From Acidicapsa acidisoli (lineage in GTDB: Bacteria > Acidobacteriota > Terriglobia > Terriglobales > Acidobacteriaceae), in assembly GCF_025685625.1 (NCBI RefSeq), contig NZ_JAGSYI010000004.1, positions 558,001 to 622,000 on the forward strand: 64,000 bases of DNA. The letters run 5' to 3'. The translations under genes were made by a program, and so were the position numbers. Under the pieces are notes generated by a model. That model made no database searches. It saw only the letters and a list, made by a program, of their open reading frames with translations, and had not been told where the DNA came from. Shown here in pieces: positions 17,769 to 27,973 of the stretch. How positions within the stretch are numbered: position 1 is the stretch's first letter; each line of letters begins with the position of its first letter.

Positions 17769-20700
17769 ATGATCGCGTTTAAGCTTTGTGTCACTGTCAA
17801 GAGAGGGTTGGCAGCGCTATTGTTCGTCGCAGCGTTCGCAGCCTCTTCTCATGCTCAGTCCACGTTTGGGAGCATTCGAGGAACCGCGCAGGATAATTCC
17901 GGCGCTGTCGTGCCAGACACGCAGATTACGCTGCACAGCATGGATCAAAATACCGATCGGGAGGTCAGGACCGATGCGGCTGGAGATTATCTGATCGAGA
18001 ACGTTCTTGCGGGCACTTACCGCATCCTGGCTCTACACGACGGATTTGCCGAGACGGTCGTGTCCGGTATTACTTTGGCGTCCAGACAGGATCTTCGCGT
18101 CACCTTGACAATGAAAATTGCCGAGCAGGCAACGACAGTTGAGGTGACGACAACCTCCAATCAAATCAATACGGAAAATGCGTCGCTGGGCGACTCGAAG
18201 GACACAGCTCAGATTGGAGAGTTGCCGCTCAACTTTCGCGCGTCGACCACGAGTCCTTTGGCCGCTTTGACGACATCGGCCAATGTGCAGACCGACAACC
18301 AGGGCAACGTCGCCGTGGGCGCGGCTACAGCCAACATGGTGGGCTTCTCGGTGGATGGCATCTCGACGGTCAATGTGTTCAACAGCGCCGCGGGAGCCAA
18401 TCCCTATCCTTCCTCCGAGGGCATCGCCGAACTCAAGGTCACGGCTTTCAATAACAACGCCGAGTTCGCTCAGGTAGGAGACGTGACCTTTACCACCAAG
18501 GCCGGAACAAACGCATTTCACGGCTCGGCCTTCGAATATCTGCAGAACAATGTGCTCGATGCGCGCGTGTACAACTTCTCGGAGAAGGCGCCGAAGCAGT
18601 TCAATACCTTTGGCGGCAGCTTCGGCGGGCCTTTGTCGGTTCCGTTCGTTTACAACGGTCACAACCGGACTTTCTTCTTCGTGGACTATGAGGGCAACCG
18701 CAGAAACACGTCCCTGGCCGAGCAGTACACAGTCCCAAGCGCACTCGACAGAATGGGAAATCTGAACGACTTGCTGACGACCTTTCCGACATCCAACGGA
18801 AACCCGGTTCCGCTGATCGATCCCTACACAGGACAGGCCTATGCGAATAACACCATTCCGCAGCAAAGCATCAGCCAGTTTGCCAAAACGCTGTTGAACA
18901 CCTACTATCCTCTTCCGAACCTGCCCACCACGACCGCGGGCGCTGTCAATTACCAGACGCTGGTTCCGATTCCATCTCGGACAAACGGCATAGATGGTCG
19001 TATCGATCAGGTGATTAACTCAAAGCAACAGGTCTATGCTCGCTTCAACTGGAAGAACCTGTTGGTCAACGTAGTGAATCCATTGTTGCCCAACGATGTG
19101 GACAGCGAGCACGACCGCAGCTTCCTGATCTCTCACAATTATGTGATCAGTTCGCGGTTGGTCAATGAGTTCCGCTTTGGCTTCACAGATACTACCTTGG
19201 CGCCGAACTTTCCCATCGAAGGTGCTCAAGCCCTCTCTGGCCTGGGTGTTCAGTTGGGCGGAGCGCAGGGCGTGAATGTTTCCAACCATCCTACCGACGA
19301 AGGCTTTCCCACCATCAACTTTACCGATGGAACCAACTTCACTCCCATCGGCAGAGACCACGTGGGACCAACGGTCTCCACGACGAAGGAGCTTGCCGAC
19401 AACATCAATTACACGAGGGGCAAGCACACCTTTCGCGCCGGCGTGGACGTGCGCTGGGTTCGCTTTGAGGTGCCCGAGATTGAAACGCCCTCGGACGACT
19501 ACGGCCTCTTCACTTTCAACCAAAATACATTTACCAACAGCTCGTTCGGTGACCTGCTGCTTGGCTCGCCTAACACCGCTTACTTTGCAGTAACCGGACC
19601 GAGAGACAATGCAGGCGGCGCTCAGACGGGTATTTACGGGCAGGACGAGTGGCAGGTGAACGATCGCCTTACCGTGAACTTCGGTCTGCGCTGGGAATTG
19701 CTTCCTCCGTTTGTCGATAAGAACGGCATCCAGGCGAATTTTGACCCCAACTACAGCGGCCCTGGAGCCGATGGGCAGGGTGCAATCGTTGTCAACAATA
19801 TCCTGTTGAATGGTCTCAAGCCGGCACCGGACTTCCTGGCTTCGTTCAACGCTTGCGGATTAGCTGGTATCAATCCCAATTACAATGCATCGACCTGCAC
19901 CCCGGTCGTGAGCAATGGCCAGGATCACCTGCCAGCGGGGCTTCGCCAGACTTATCTCCGCAACTTCGATCCGCGCATAAGTTTTGCCTACCGCCCATTC
20001 AGGGACAATAAGACGGTCATCCGCGCAGGATTCGGTATCTTTACAGTAACCGCGCTCGGTCAACTCCAGAATAACAACGAAAGCAACCCGGAGGCATCCG
20101 TCAATACCTGGCTGAACAACCCCAGCGCCTCAAGTCCGGCTCTGGGAATGGTGCATACTCCGCAATTCAGCTTTCCGCAAGTTGCCCCTCCCGGCGCCGG
20201 ATTTCAGTTTGGCGGCGGCGAACTGGAGCAAGCTACTTCTCCGAACTATCGCGATGCCCAATCGGCACAGTGGAACGTTACGATTGAGCGCGAATTAACT
20301 CCCTCTACGTCGGTGCGCGTGAGTTATGTGGGGATGAACTCCTATCGCCTGAATGTGACGGAAAACCTGAATCAACAAGCGCCAACGACTGTAGAGGCTC
20401 CGCTGCCCAACCCTAACCCGATCCCGTTCCCGAACTGGGGTGTGATTTTTAACACCGCAAACCTGGGAGGGAATAACTATCAGGCAGTGGAACTGGAGGC
20501 GACACACAGACTGTCGAGGGGATTGTCATACCAGGCGAACTACACATGGGCGCATAACATCAGCGATGCCCAGGGTGATGCGCCCACCGCATTCGTGGGT
20601 GAGACCAACTATGGACTTGCGGTCCTCAACCACTTTGATATCCATGCCAACCGAGGCAACGTCGAAGGAACTCGGCGCCAGCGCGCGCTTGTCACCGGAA

Positions 20701-21245
20701 CGTACGAGCTTCCCTTTGGCAAGGGGCGGCAATGGATGAACAGCTCTCCGGTGATGAACGCGATCCTTGGCAATTGGAATGTGAATACGATCACGTTGCT
20801 CGAAACCGGGCCGTATCTGACCCCGACCGACAGCGTCACCTATGACCAGACCAACACAGACCCAGCGGGGGATGGATCGATTGTTCGCCCAGACAGAGTT
20901 GGCAACCCGATTCCTGCTCATCGTTCGACAAGCGATTACTTCAACATTGCAGCCTTCGCGCACACTCCTCCTGGGGCGGGGCGGATCGGCAATGCTGGTG
21001 TTGGAAGTCTTGAAGCGCCTGGAACTATCGCTGTCAGTGGAGGCCTGGCCAAAATCCTCATTGATAGGGAGAAATGGCGCATACGTTTCGAATCTACTTT
21101 CACCAACGTGCTGAACCATACCAACTTTGCGCCCCCTCCTACAAACATCAACAATCCGGGAGCGTTTGGTGTACTTACGGCCGCGCAAACGACGGAAAAT
21201 GCGGGCAACCGCACGGGCCAGGCTGCACTCAGGGTTGAATTCTAG
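17769..21245 (+). CDS. Second Oar-type TonB-dependent outer-membrane receptor
   Basis: About 1158 residues. Signal peptide RGLAALLFVAAFAASSHA, carboxypeptidase-regulatory domain (FGSIRGTAQDNSGAVVPDT), plug (with a Ser/Thr-rich GELPLNFRASTTSPL in place of the usual LPLNGR) and a large barrel ending AALRVEF. ATG 17769 has AGGA four bases upstream and begins just before the signal peptide; the frame is open back into the preceding regulator gene. Its layout matches the receptor at 8807 but sequence differs throughout, so they are old paralogues rather than a recent duplication. A strong hairpin follows the stop, and an odd response regulator comes next. Ligand unknown. Confidence 0.93.
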   Translation: MIAFKLCVTVKRGLAALLFVAAFAASSHAQSTFGSIRGTAQDNSGAVVPDTQITLHSMDQNTDREVRTDAAGDYLIENVLAGTYRILALHDGFAETVVSGITLASRQDLRVTLTMKIAEQATTVEVTTTSNQINTENASLGDSKDTAQIGELPLNFRASTTSPLAALTTSANVQTDNQGNVAVGAATANMVGFSVDGISTVNVFNSAAGANPYPSSEGIAELKVTAFNNNAEFAQVGDVTFTTKAGTNAFHGSAFEYLQNNVLDARVYNFSEKAPKQFNTFGGSFGGPLSVPFVYNGHNRTFFFVDYEGNRRNTSLAEQYTVPSALDRMGNLNDLLTTFPTSNGNPVPLIDPYTGQAYANNTIPQQSISQFAKTLLNTYYPLPNLPTTTAGAVNYQTLVPIPSRTNGIDGRIDQVINSKQQVYARFNWKNLLVNVVNPLLPNDVDSEHDRSFLISHNYVISSRLVNEFRFGFTDTTLAPNFPIEGAQALSGLGVQLGGAQGVNVSNHPTDEGFPTINFTDGTNFTPIGRDHVGPTVSTTKELADNINYTRGKHTFRAGVDVRWVRFEVPEIETPSDDYGLFTFNQNTFTNSSFGDLLLGSPNTAYFAVTGPRDNAGGAQTGIYGQDEWQVNDRLTVNFGLRWELLPPFVDKNGIQANFDPNYSGPGADGQGAIVVNNILLNGLKPAPDFLASFNACGLAGINPNYNASTCTPVVSNGQDHLPAGLRQTYLRNFDPRISFAYRPFRDNKTVIRAGFGIFTVTALGQLQNNNESNPEASVNTWLNNPSASSPALGMVHTPQFSFPQVAPPGAGFQFGGGELEQATSPNYRDAQSAQWNVTIERELTPSTSVRVSYVGMNSYRLNVTENLNQQAPTTVEAPLPNPNPIPFPNWGVIFNTANLGGNNYQAVELEATHRLSRGLSYQANYTWAHNISDAQGDAPTAFVGETNYGLAVLNHFDIHANRGNVEGTRRQRALVTGTYELPFGKGRQWMNSSPVMNAILGNWNVNTITLLETGPYLTPTDSVTYDQTNTDPAGDGSIVRPDRVGNPIPAHRSTSDYFNIAAFAHTPPGAGRIGNAGVGSLEAPGTIAVSGGLAKILIDREKWRIRFESTFTNVLNHTNFAPPPTNINNPGAFGVLTAAQTTENAGNRTGQAALRVEF

Positions 21246-21276
21246 CGTATCGTTGGCGCAAATGTACCAGGCACTG

Positions 21277-21312
21277 GACGTAGCCGGAATTTCCAGAAAC
21301 TCCGGCTACGTC
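21277..21312 (+). terminator. Strong 12-bp hairpin downstream of the second receptor
   Basis: GACGTAGCCGGA (21277-21288) is perfectly complementary to TCCGGCTACGTC (21301-21312), loop 12 bases. No T-run follows, so it may stabilise the receptor mRNA or act as a factor-assisted terminator rather than a classical intrinsic one. Confidence 0.55.
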
Positions 21313-21334
21313 ACACCTCATCACAACCACGCAA

Positions 21335-22099
21335 ATGACGTTTCAAACTCAAATGGTAGTGAGTGACTCAATGAATAGCATCCCGGAAAAAGTTCTCGTC
21401 GTCGCGGAGGAGGCGTCTCAACGCTTTCAACTTCGTCACACACTCAACGCATTTGGATTTGATCTGGGAGAAGCATCCAACGGCGCCCACGCACTGTTGC
21501 GTTTACGCATGATGGACTACGAAGCGGTTCTGCTTCATTCTCCCGCGCCCGAGGCCGATGGCATTGAGGTCTGCAGGCAGCTCCGCAACTTTAACGCACG
21601 CTTGCCTGTGCTGATTCTGAGCGACCGCGACAGCCTTGACCACAGGGTGATGGCACTCGAAACTGGAGCAGATGACTACATGATCAGGCCTGTTGCTGAA
21701 CGTGAACTTACAGCCCGCCTGCGATCCGCAATCCGTCGCTATCGCGCACCGCTCAACCCCACGCCAGAGCGCCTGGTAGTCAGGGATATCGTGCTCGATC
21801 CAACCTTGCATATGGTTGAGAAGGCCGGCACAAATATCCTACTGACTCCTCTTGAGTTTCGAGCCCTACATATTCTCATGGAACAGGCCGGAAAACCAGT
21901 CACTCACGCCACATTGCTCACTACACTCTGGGGTCCGGAACGCGCCCAGCGTCGAGAACATCTGCGTGTCTTAATCGGAGGATTGCGAAAAAAACTCGAA
22001 AACGACACAGCCCATCCTGAATACCTGATTACACATCCGCATTTGGGTTATCTTTTCGCTGTTCGCACCCCGAGTGCTGAATTGCAGAAATGTAGTTAG
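21335..22099 (+). CDS. OmpR/PhoB-family regulator with degenerate, aspartate-less receiver
   Basis: 254 residues. The fold and length are those of a KdpE/PhoB-type regulator, with an intact winged helix (LTPLEFRALHILMEQ; LRKKLENDTAHPE; HPHLGYLF). The receiver is changed at its catalytic sites: the acidic pair reads AE (VLVVAEEAS), the phospho-acceptor position is His68 (AVLLHSPAPE), and the conserved Lys is Arg118 (DYMIRPV). Only S96 remains. It should therefore not be phosphorylated in the ordinary way. ATG 21371 (MNSIPEKVLVV) is an alternative start that would give the tighter family N-terminus. No kinase gene is beside it. Confidence 0.88.
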   Translation: MTFQTQMVVSDSMNSIPEKVLVVAEEASQRFQLRHTLNAFGFDLGEASNGAHALLRLRMMDYEAVLLHSPAPEADGIEVCRQLRNFNARLPVLILSDRDSLDHRVMALETGADDYMIRPVAERELTARLRSAIRRYRAPLNPTPERLVVRDIVLDPTLHMVEKAGTNILLTPLEFRALHILMEQAGKPVTHATLLTTLWGPERAQRREHLRVLIGGLRKKLENDTAHPEYLITHPHLGYLFAVRTPSAELQKCS

Positions 22100-22785
22100 A
22101 AAACAGCGACAACGCAATGGAGAAATGGCATTCTATCTCCCGATCAAGAAGGGATCGACCTTCTTAGTCATGGTAGATGCCAGAAGCAGGGTGCTCAGTT
22201 GGTGTCTACTATCGCTCAGCATCAGACAAAAGTCTGTGGGAGACATCGCGCTCAAGGCGCCGGATGATACGCATTGAGTGAGTTGCTGCTCGCATCTTCA
22301 AATACTTCGCAAAGCACTCACGCGCAACTAACTCAAACGTGTTGGCGATACTTTGTTGCGTGATGGAGTCATACTTTTTGCGATGTTCGCTTGGGTCGGT
22401 GCCCTGGCACCTCTGTTTGCGCGCATCATCCGAGCAACTCTCGCTTGTTTCAAGCTGACTTCAGGAAAAACGCCAAGCCAGGTGCGCTCTTCTTTCTAAT
22501 TGAAACGACACTTTAACCTCCGCTACTTCCCTCCCGCAGGAGCGATCTCCGAGTACAGTCCTCACTCGTCGTAGAGAGTAGAGACTTCGAGGCTTCGCAC
22601 CTGGATTGACATTCCGGACTTCGGCAGCCGTGAGTGCGTCGGGGGCCTCCTCTCGGCGTTTGACACCTGCCCAAAATATTGCCCCGGAAGTCAACGTAGA
22701 GATGGAGAATCATGAGCCCACGGCTCGATTAAGTTCTTCATTTACATCAGTTTTTGGAAGGATTCGGAAGACCTTAGAGGACTAT
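22100..22785. other. Gene-poor stretch left of tRNA-Glu
   Basis: 686 bases with no intact gene. The only protein-like trace is a possible AraC-type C-terminus ending at 22499 (listed separately). A short ATG frame from 22126 has no recognisable character. This is the left part of a decay zone reaching to about 25 kb. Confidence 0.5.
22416..22499 (+). pseudogene. Possible remnant of an AraC-family regulator C-terminus
   Basis: A plus frame ends in CFKLTSGKTPSQVRSSF before TAA at 22497. The FK-x-x-(S/T)G-x-TP-x-Q-(Y/V)R pattern is that of the second helix-turn-helix end of AraC regulators. No matching first HTH or ligand domain is found upstream, so this would be a stump. The match is short and could be chance. 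Confidence 0.3.
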
Positions 22786-22860
22786 TGGTAGCGCTAACGG
22801 GAATCGAACCCGTGTTTTAAGATTGAGAATCTCACGTCCTAACCCCTAGACGATAGCGCC
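22786..22860 (-). tRNA. tRNA-Glu, anticodon CUC
   Basis: Read on the minus strand, the 75 bases fold as a full cloverleaf. The acceptor GGCGCTA pairs with TAGCGCT, with G1-U72 as a wobble. The D arm runs GTCT...GGAC. The anticodon stem TGAGA/TCTTA encloses the loop TTCTCAA, so the anticodon is CTC. The variable region is AAAAC, the T arm is ACGGG-TTCGATT-CCCGT, and the discriminator A is followed by an encoded CCA (22786-22788). It decodes GAG. Mobile-element remnants lie on its 5' side. Confidence 0.93.
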
Positions 22861-23029
22861 ATTGTTTTCAATAGCTTACAGGATAACCCCCGCTGTCTGG
22901 CAGGCCTTCCTGCAGTAAAGCTGGAATTCTGCTCAGAGACACACGACCATACGTGGCACGCCCCTGCACAAGTACCCCTCGTACCAAGGGATCGAAAGGA
23001 GCGGATTGGAGAATAAGCAGTGACATCCT

Positions 23030-23288
23030 GTGAACCTTAAACAGTATCGCAAGGTAGAGAGAAAATGGCAATTTGTGCTGGTCGCGTGGGAGACCAAAGG
23101 CAACCCCGGTCAGCGCCTGGTTCTCCTCGATGGAGAACCCATATGTTCCAAGGGCGGCGCCTTCTACCTTGGCTTCAGCCACCATGGAAACCAGTCAGGA
23201 GTCTTTGGGAACGGTCCCAAGAGACGTCCTTGAAGCCTGGCGGATGAAACACGCCACCCTCACCGGGCTGACCGAACCAGAGGATTAA
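23030..23288 (+). pseudogene. Remnant of a tyrosine-type site-specific integrase N-terminus, frameshifted
   Basis: From GTG 23030 one frame reads ...RKVERKWQFVLVAWETKG...LVLLDGEPICSKGGAFYLG, and a second frame takes over near 23180 with ESLGTVPRDVLEAWRMKH before stopping at 23288. Joined, these resemble the N-terminal part of acidobacterial phage-type integrases, which have a similar YRKV...W, LVDGK, GxYYL and VGxxPxEALxAW order. No catalytic R-H-R-Y domain follows. It sits 170 bases from tRNA-Glu. The family call rests on remembered pattern, not on a search. Confidence 0.45.
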
Positions 23289-23372
23289 CCGGAAGAAACC
23301 GAGCGGGGCCTGACGATCAACCGAGCTTCTGGGCGACGACGTTACTGGAGGACAGGAAAGAAGCCGCAGATC

Positions 23373-23552
23373 ATGGAACATACCCTCTTCACTTTAATCG
23401 GCTTCGTGGGCCTGTACTTTGTGTTAGGTCTGCTCTTCCTATATCTGGCCGGTCGAGAAACCGCCCACGGTCCGGACCAGGAACCGAAGGGTAAGCCATC
23501 GGTGGAGCGCGAAAGCTCGGTCAGGGGCTCAAGAGAAGGGGATTTCGTATGA
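23373..23552 (+). pseudogene. cydA: 3' remnant of cydA (cytochrome bd oxidase subunit I)
   Basis: An in-frame segment from ATG 23373 encodes HTLFTLIGFVGLYFVLGLLF followed by LYLAGRETAHGPD and a charged tail. This is the last membrane helix and C-terminus seen in CydA proteins. The other eight or so helices and the haem and quinol sites are missing; upstream is integrase-like sequence, so the gene was cut by a deletion or insertion. Its TGA (23550) overlaps the ATG of cydB (23549), the usual operon junction. Confidence 0.65.
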
Positions 23553-24597
23553 TCGCGGCGTGGTATGCCCTTGTCAGCTTGATGCTCATCATCTATGTCG
23601 TTTTGGATGGGCGCAATTTCGGCGCCGGGATGATTCGCTGGTTTGTCGCCAGGACGCCGGAGGAGCGCCGGCAGGTGATCGCCGCGATCGGGCCGCTTTG
23701 GTCATGGCATGAAGTGTGGCTTGTCGGTTTTGGGGCACATTGTTAGCGGTATTTCCACGTCTCATCGCTTCGGCTTTCGCAGGCTACTATCTCGCGCTCT
23801 TTTTAATTCTCTGGAGTCTGGTTCTGCGTGGCATTTCCATCGAAGTTGGTGGGCACATCGACGATCGCATGTGACAGGGGTTCTGGGATTTCGTTTTCGT
23901 ATTTTCCAATTGTCTGCTAGCCGTCCTTTTTGGTGCTGCCGCAGGCAATGTTGCACGGGGGGTGCCGGTCGATGCCGATGGGAATTTCTCGATGGCATTT
24001 TTCACAAATTTCAGCGTTCACGGACAAGTCGGGCTACTCGACTGGTACACGATATCCATTGCAATCTTCGCAGCTACCATCCTCGCTGCTCACGGCGCGA
24101 CCTATCTCACTTTGAAAACGGAAGGCCCAGTACAGGATCGCAGTTCCAAATATGCAACTTATCTGTGGGCTGCGGTTGTTCCGCTCTTTCTGGTGATCTC
24201 GGTTGAGTCTTGGGTGGTTCGTCACAACGTTGTTGGACAGGCGATTCACAATCCGTTTTGCTGGCTGGGAGTGTTCGTAATCTTCATCGCGACCGGCACA
24301 ATGATTTCCGGCCTCACGGCCGGCCATGAAATGAGGGCGTTTCTTGGGTCGAATTTTATTTTGGCAGGCTTGTTGACCACGGGCGGCGCCGCTATTTTCC
24401 CGGTGATGCCCTATTCCACTCTGGCTCCAGAGAATTCCATGACCGCCTATTCTGCCGCTGCCGGCGAGCAATCGTTGCGTCTCGCCTCTCTCTGGTGGCC
24501 CGTGGGGTTCGCTTTGGCAATCGTCTATTTCGCCATCATTTCGCGGCGCTACGTGGGAAAAGTCAGCGTAAGACGGGACACCCAGGGGTATTACTAA
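23549..24597 (+). pseudogene. cydB: Broken cydB (cytochrome bd oxidase subunit II): frameshift plus nonsense codon
   Basis: The first frame gives MIAAWYALVSLMLIIYVVLD...GPLWSWHEVWLVGFG, the CydB N-terminus. At the G-run 23732-23735 the frame shifts: adding one G would read GFGGTLLAVFP and continue in the frame that ends at TAA 24595. That second frame has an in-frame TGA at 23872-23874 where TGG (Trp, in RMWQGFWDF) is expected. The rest, to VSVRRDTQGYY, looks like normal CydB with several membrane helices. Two independent lesions and the loss of cydA argue for true decay rather than a sequencing error. CydB would otherwise form half of the quinol oxidase. Confidence 0.85.
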
Positions 24598-25066
24598 GGA
24601 CAGTTATGCAGCCGCCGTAAGGCGCACGGAGATAGCCTGGCAAAAAACGACGCAATGAGCAGGCAGGCTACTCCAATTACTCCTGCCACCGAAAGGGTGA
24701 CTGCGACATTGAGGCCGGTGAAGATATGTCGTACAGCCGTTGGCAGATGCACCTTAAATTTGTTTTGGATGCACTTTTTCGTGGCATTACGCAGTTCAGC
24801 AGCAATGCACGATCGACGAACTATTCCATGGCGGTTAGCTCTACCGGCGTCGTGAATTATTCATTAAGCCAGATGTCTTCCGGCAAGAATTTTAGACGAA
24901 CATGGCGACCAACACCTTAGTATTGGATAGCGTCGGCGCCTGCGACGGGCATGAGTCCGTCTCCCAAAAACGGGCATCGGTTTTGCCGAACTGTTTGTGA
25001 AATTCGCGCGAAAGGTATGAAACCTTACTCGCGTGACCAGAATCAATGGTGCAAAGGAGCGAACTC
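24598..25066. other. Non-coding stretch before the 6-phosphogluconate dehydrogenase gene
   Basis: 469 bases without an intact gene. On the minus strand 24606-24870 there is an open frame without a clear start that contains a membrane-helix-like segment (VAVTLSVAGVIGVACLLIAS) and ends LRRLHN; it may be the tail of a lost membrane protein. AAAGGAG at 25053-25059 is the ribosome binding site of the next gene. Confidence 0.4.
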
Positions 25067-26095
<1,029 letters not shown>

Positions 26096-26182
26096 TGATT
26101 CCGGCGGAATCGGAGCGTTCTCTACCGCACTAAAGGAAGAATACTGGCTCGCAAACCTTGGCTATGAAGGAGGCGCAGTCCC

Positions 26183-27082
26183 ATGCACAACCTAAAGGAT
26201 GTCTTGCTGCGGGCGCAACAGCAACGCGTTGCCGTCGGCCACTTCAACGTATCGGATCTAGTTCTCTTGAAGGCCGTCTTCACTGCTGCGCAAGAGCTGA
26301 AAGTGGCTGTGATTGTCGGTGCGTCGGAGGGGGAGCGGGCCTTTATGGGAATCCATCAGATCGCGGCTCTGGTAAAGAGCTTGCGCGACGAATACGATTT
26401 TCCAGTCTTTCTGAATGCCGACCACACCCATTCGCTCGCTGGCGCGGAAGAAGCGGCCAAGGCGGGATTCGATTCGGTTGTCTTTGACCTCTCAGCAAAA
26501 CCCTTCGAAGAAAACATTCGTCAAACCAGAGAGGCAGTGTCCACGCTAAAAGCAATCAATCCTTCCTTTCTCATTGAGGGAGAAATCGGCAATATTGGAA
26601 GCGGCTCCGAGATTCATGAAGTGATGCCTGACCCGTCGAAGGGTCTGACCACTTCCGAGGAAGCGCGACAATTTGTCGATGAAACCGGGATCGACATTCT
26701 GGCGCCTGCGGTGGGAAACATGCACGGCATGTCCAGAAGCATGGTCCGCGGAGAATCGAAGCAACACCTGGAGATTGAACGGATCGCGGCCATCCGAAAA
26801 GCTGTCGCAGTGCCCCTGACTCTTCACGGTGGTTCAGGAACCGACGATGATGACTTTCGAAGAGCCATCATCGCCGGTATAACCATTATCCATATCAACA
26901 CAGAGTTGCGGGTTACATGGCGACGCACTTTGGAAGACAGCCTTGCCGGCAAACCGGATGAGGTTGTTCCCTACAAAATCCTGCCTCTAGTCGTCGAATC
27001 TGTTACCGAAGTGGTCAAGTCGCGACTCAGACTTTTTAGCAATCCAGGTTCAGTGGCTCAAGAACGTAGCCCAAATTCCTGA
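26183..27082 (+). CDS. Class II fructose-bisphosphate aldolase family protein
   Basis: 299 residues. The zinc-dependent aldolase motifs are present: NADHTHS (catalytic Asp and first His ligand), EGEIGNIGSGSE, GNMHGM and LHGGSG, then the phosphate-binding INTELR. Class II aldolases split fructose 1,6-bisphosphate or tagatose/sedoheptulose analogues into triose phosphates. GGAGG lies nine bases before the ATG. The gene follows a 6-phosphogluconate dehydrogenase; together they could serve a pentose or hexonate route. Here GNMHGM replaces the more common GNxHG(V/I)Y, so the exact substrate may differ. Confidence 0.9.
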   Translation: MHNLKDVLLRAQQQRVAVGHFNVSDLVLLKAVFTAAQELKVAVIVGASEGERAFMGIHQIAALVKSLRDEYDFPVFLNADHTHSLAGAEEAAKAGFDSVVFDLSAKPFEENIRQTREAVSTLKAINPSFLIEGEIGNIGSGSEIHEVMPDPSKGLTTSEEARQFVDETGIDILAPAVGNMHGMSRSMVRGESKQHLEIERIAAIRKAVAVPLTLHGGSGTDDDDFRRAIIAGITIIHINTELRVTWRRTLEDSLAGKPDEVVPYKILPLVVESVTEVVKSRLRLFSNPGSVAQERSPNS

Positions 27083-27292
27083 TAGCAATTGTTCTATTTG
27101 AGTTAACTATTTGATTCTGGGAGGGATTGGAAAGGTAAAGATAAGGCGAATTCCTGCGCCCTAAGATGATAACTCCATACTTACGGGAGTCCCTGTCCTG
27201 GTGGAACCAATCGGAAAACACGTAATGAATCGACCCCAAATTGAGCCTTGTGCCAAAGCCTACGCTGATTCGGCGCAGCCTTCCTTGCAGTG

Positions 27293-27568
27293 CTAGATCC
27301 CCAGCCTGCGAACCTCGTCGTTATAGTACTTGCGGTAAAGGATGTCCCACTCCTGCGTGCCTTCCTGGATAATCTTGCGCTGCGAGCTGATCTTCAGACG
27401 CGCCGCCTGATCGATCTTCGTCTCTTCCAGCAGCAACTGCTCCAGAGCCTTGCGGGCCTCCTGGCGGATGGTGTTGCGATCCTCCAGAAAATCGACCTCG
27501 TCGATCTCTGCCAGCGTGTCGGCAACGGTGTGAGCCAGCTTGTTCAGCTTGTCGCGGGAGATTCTCAT
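27293..27568 (-). CDS. DUF507 family protein (second copy of a tandem pair)
   Basis: 91 residues, start MRISRDKLNKLAHTVADTL, helical, charged, with the C-terminal EWDILYRKYYNDEVRRLGI that marks DUF507. Its ATG overlaps the stop of the upstream DUF507 gene (ATGA, 27565-27568), so the two are translationally coupled. Function of the family is unknown. The two proteins differ strongly but share length and layout, suggesting a heteromer. Confidence 0.88.
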   Translation of the reverse strand: MRISRDKLNKLAHTVADTLAEIDEVDFLEDRNTIRQEARKALEQLLLEETKIDQAARLKISSQRKIIQEGTQEWDILYRKYYNDEVRRLGI

Positions 27569-27843
27569 AGCACCGCCTTATACTTGCGCGTCAGCTCGCC
27601 CTTGACCTTCTTGAACATCTCCGCATACTGCGCCCCGGATTTCAACATCTCCTGCTGGTATGCCTCAAGGATGATGCGAACCTCTTCGTTGATGCGGTCT
27701 TCGAGGGAAAGCTCCTCGGTCAAACCGGCGGCAACCCGCTCTTCGACGAGGGCAACCTGGTCGGTATGAATCATTTTGGCGTCTACCAGGTGCTTGACCG
27801 TGCGACGCGCCAGATATCCGATGTATTCGCGGGAGAAGATCAT
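27565..27843 (-). CDS. DUF507 family protein (first copy of a tandem pair)
   Basis: 92 residues, MIFSREYIGYLARRTVKHLV at the start and KKVKGELTRKYKAVL at the end, matching DUF507 layout. It overlaps the following DUF507 gene by four bases. It lies about 130 bases downstream of a [2Fe-2S] ferredoxin gene on the same strand. No membrane segment or signal is visible, so a cytoplasmic location is expected; biochemical role unknown. Confidence 0.88.
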   Translation of the reverse strand: MIFSREYIGYLARRTVKHLVDAKMIHTDQVALVEERVAAGLTEELSLEDRINEEVRIILEAYQQEMLKSGAQYAEMFKKVKGELTRKYKAVL

Positions 27844-27973
27844 GAACTGACTTTACGATAACCCATTCGACCGCCGCCTGTACATCCGAAAGCGCGGCGA
27901 CGTTGCCATATCTGATTGAGGAGGAAAGGCTTGAGGCTGCCCTGCTCGGCAGCCCCGCTCATTCCATCGGCTT

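Noticed and set aside
24606-24870. Minus-strand frame with a membrane-helix-like segment
   Set aside because: No start codon with a binding site and no family recognised; mentioned only as a possible remnant in the gap entry.
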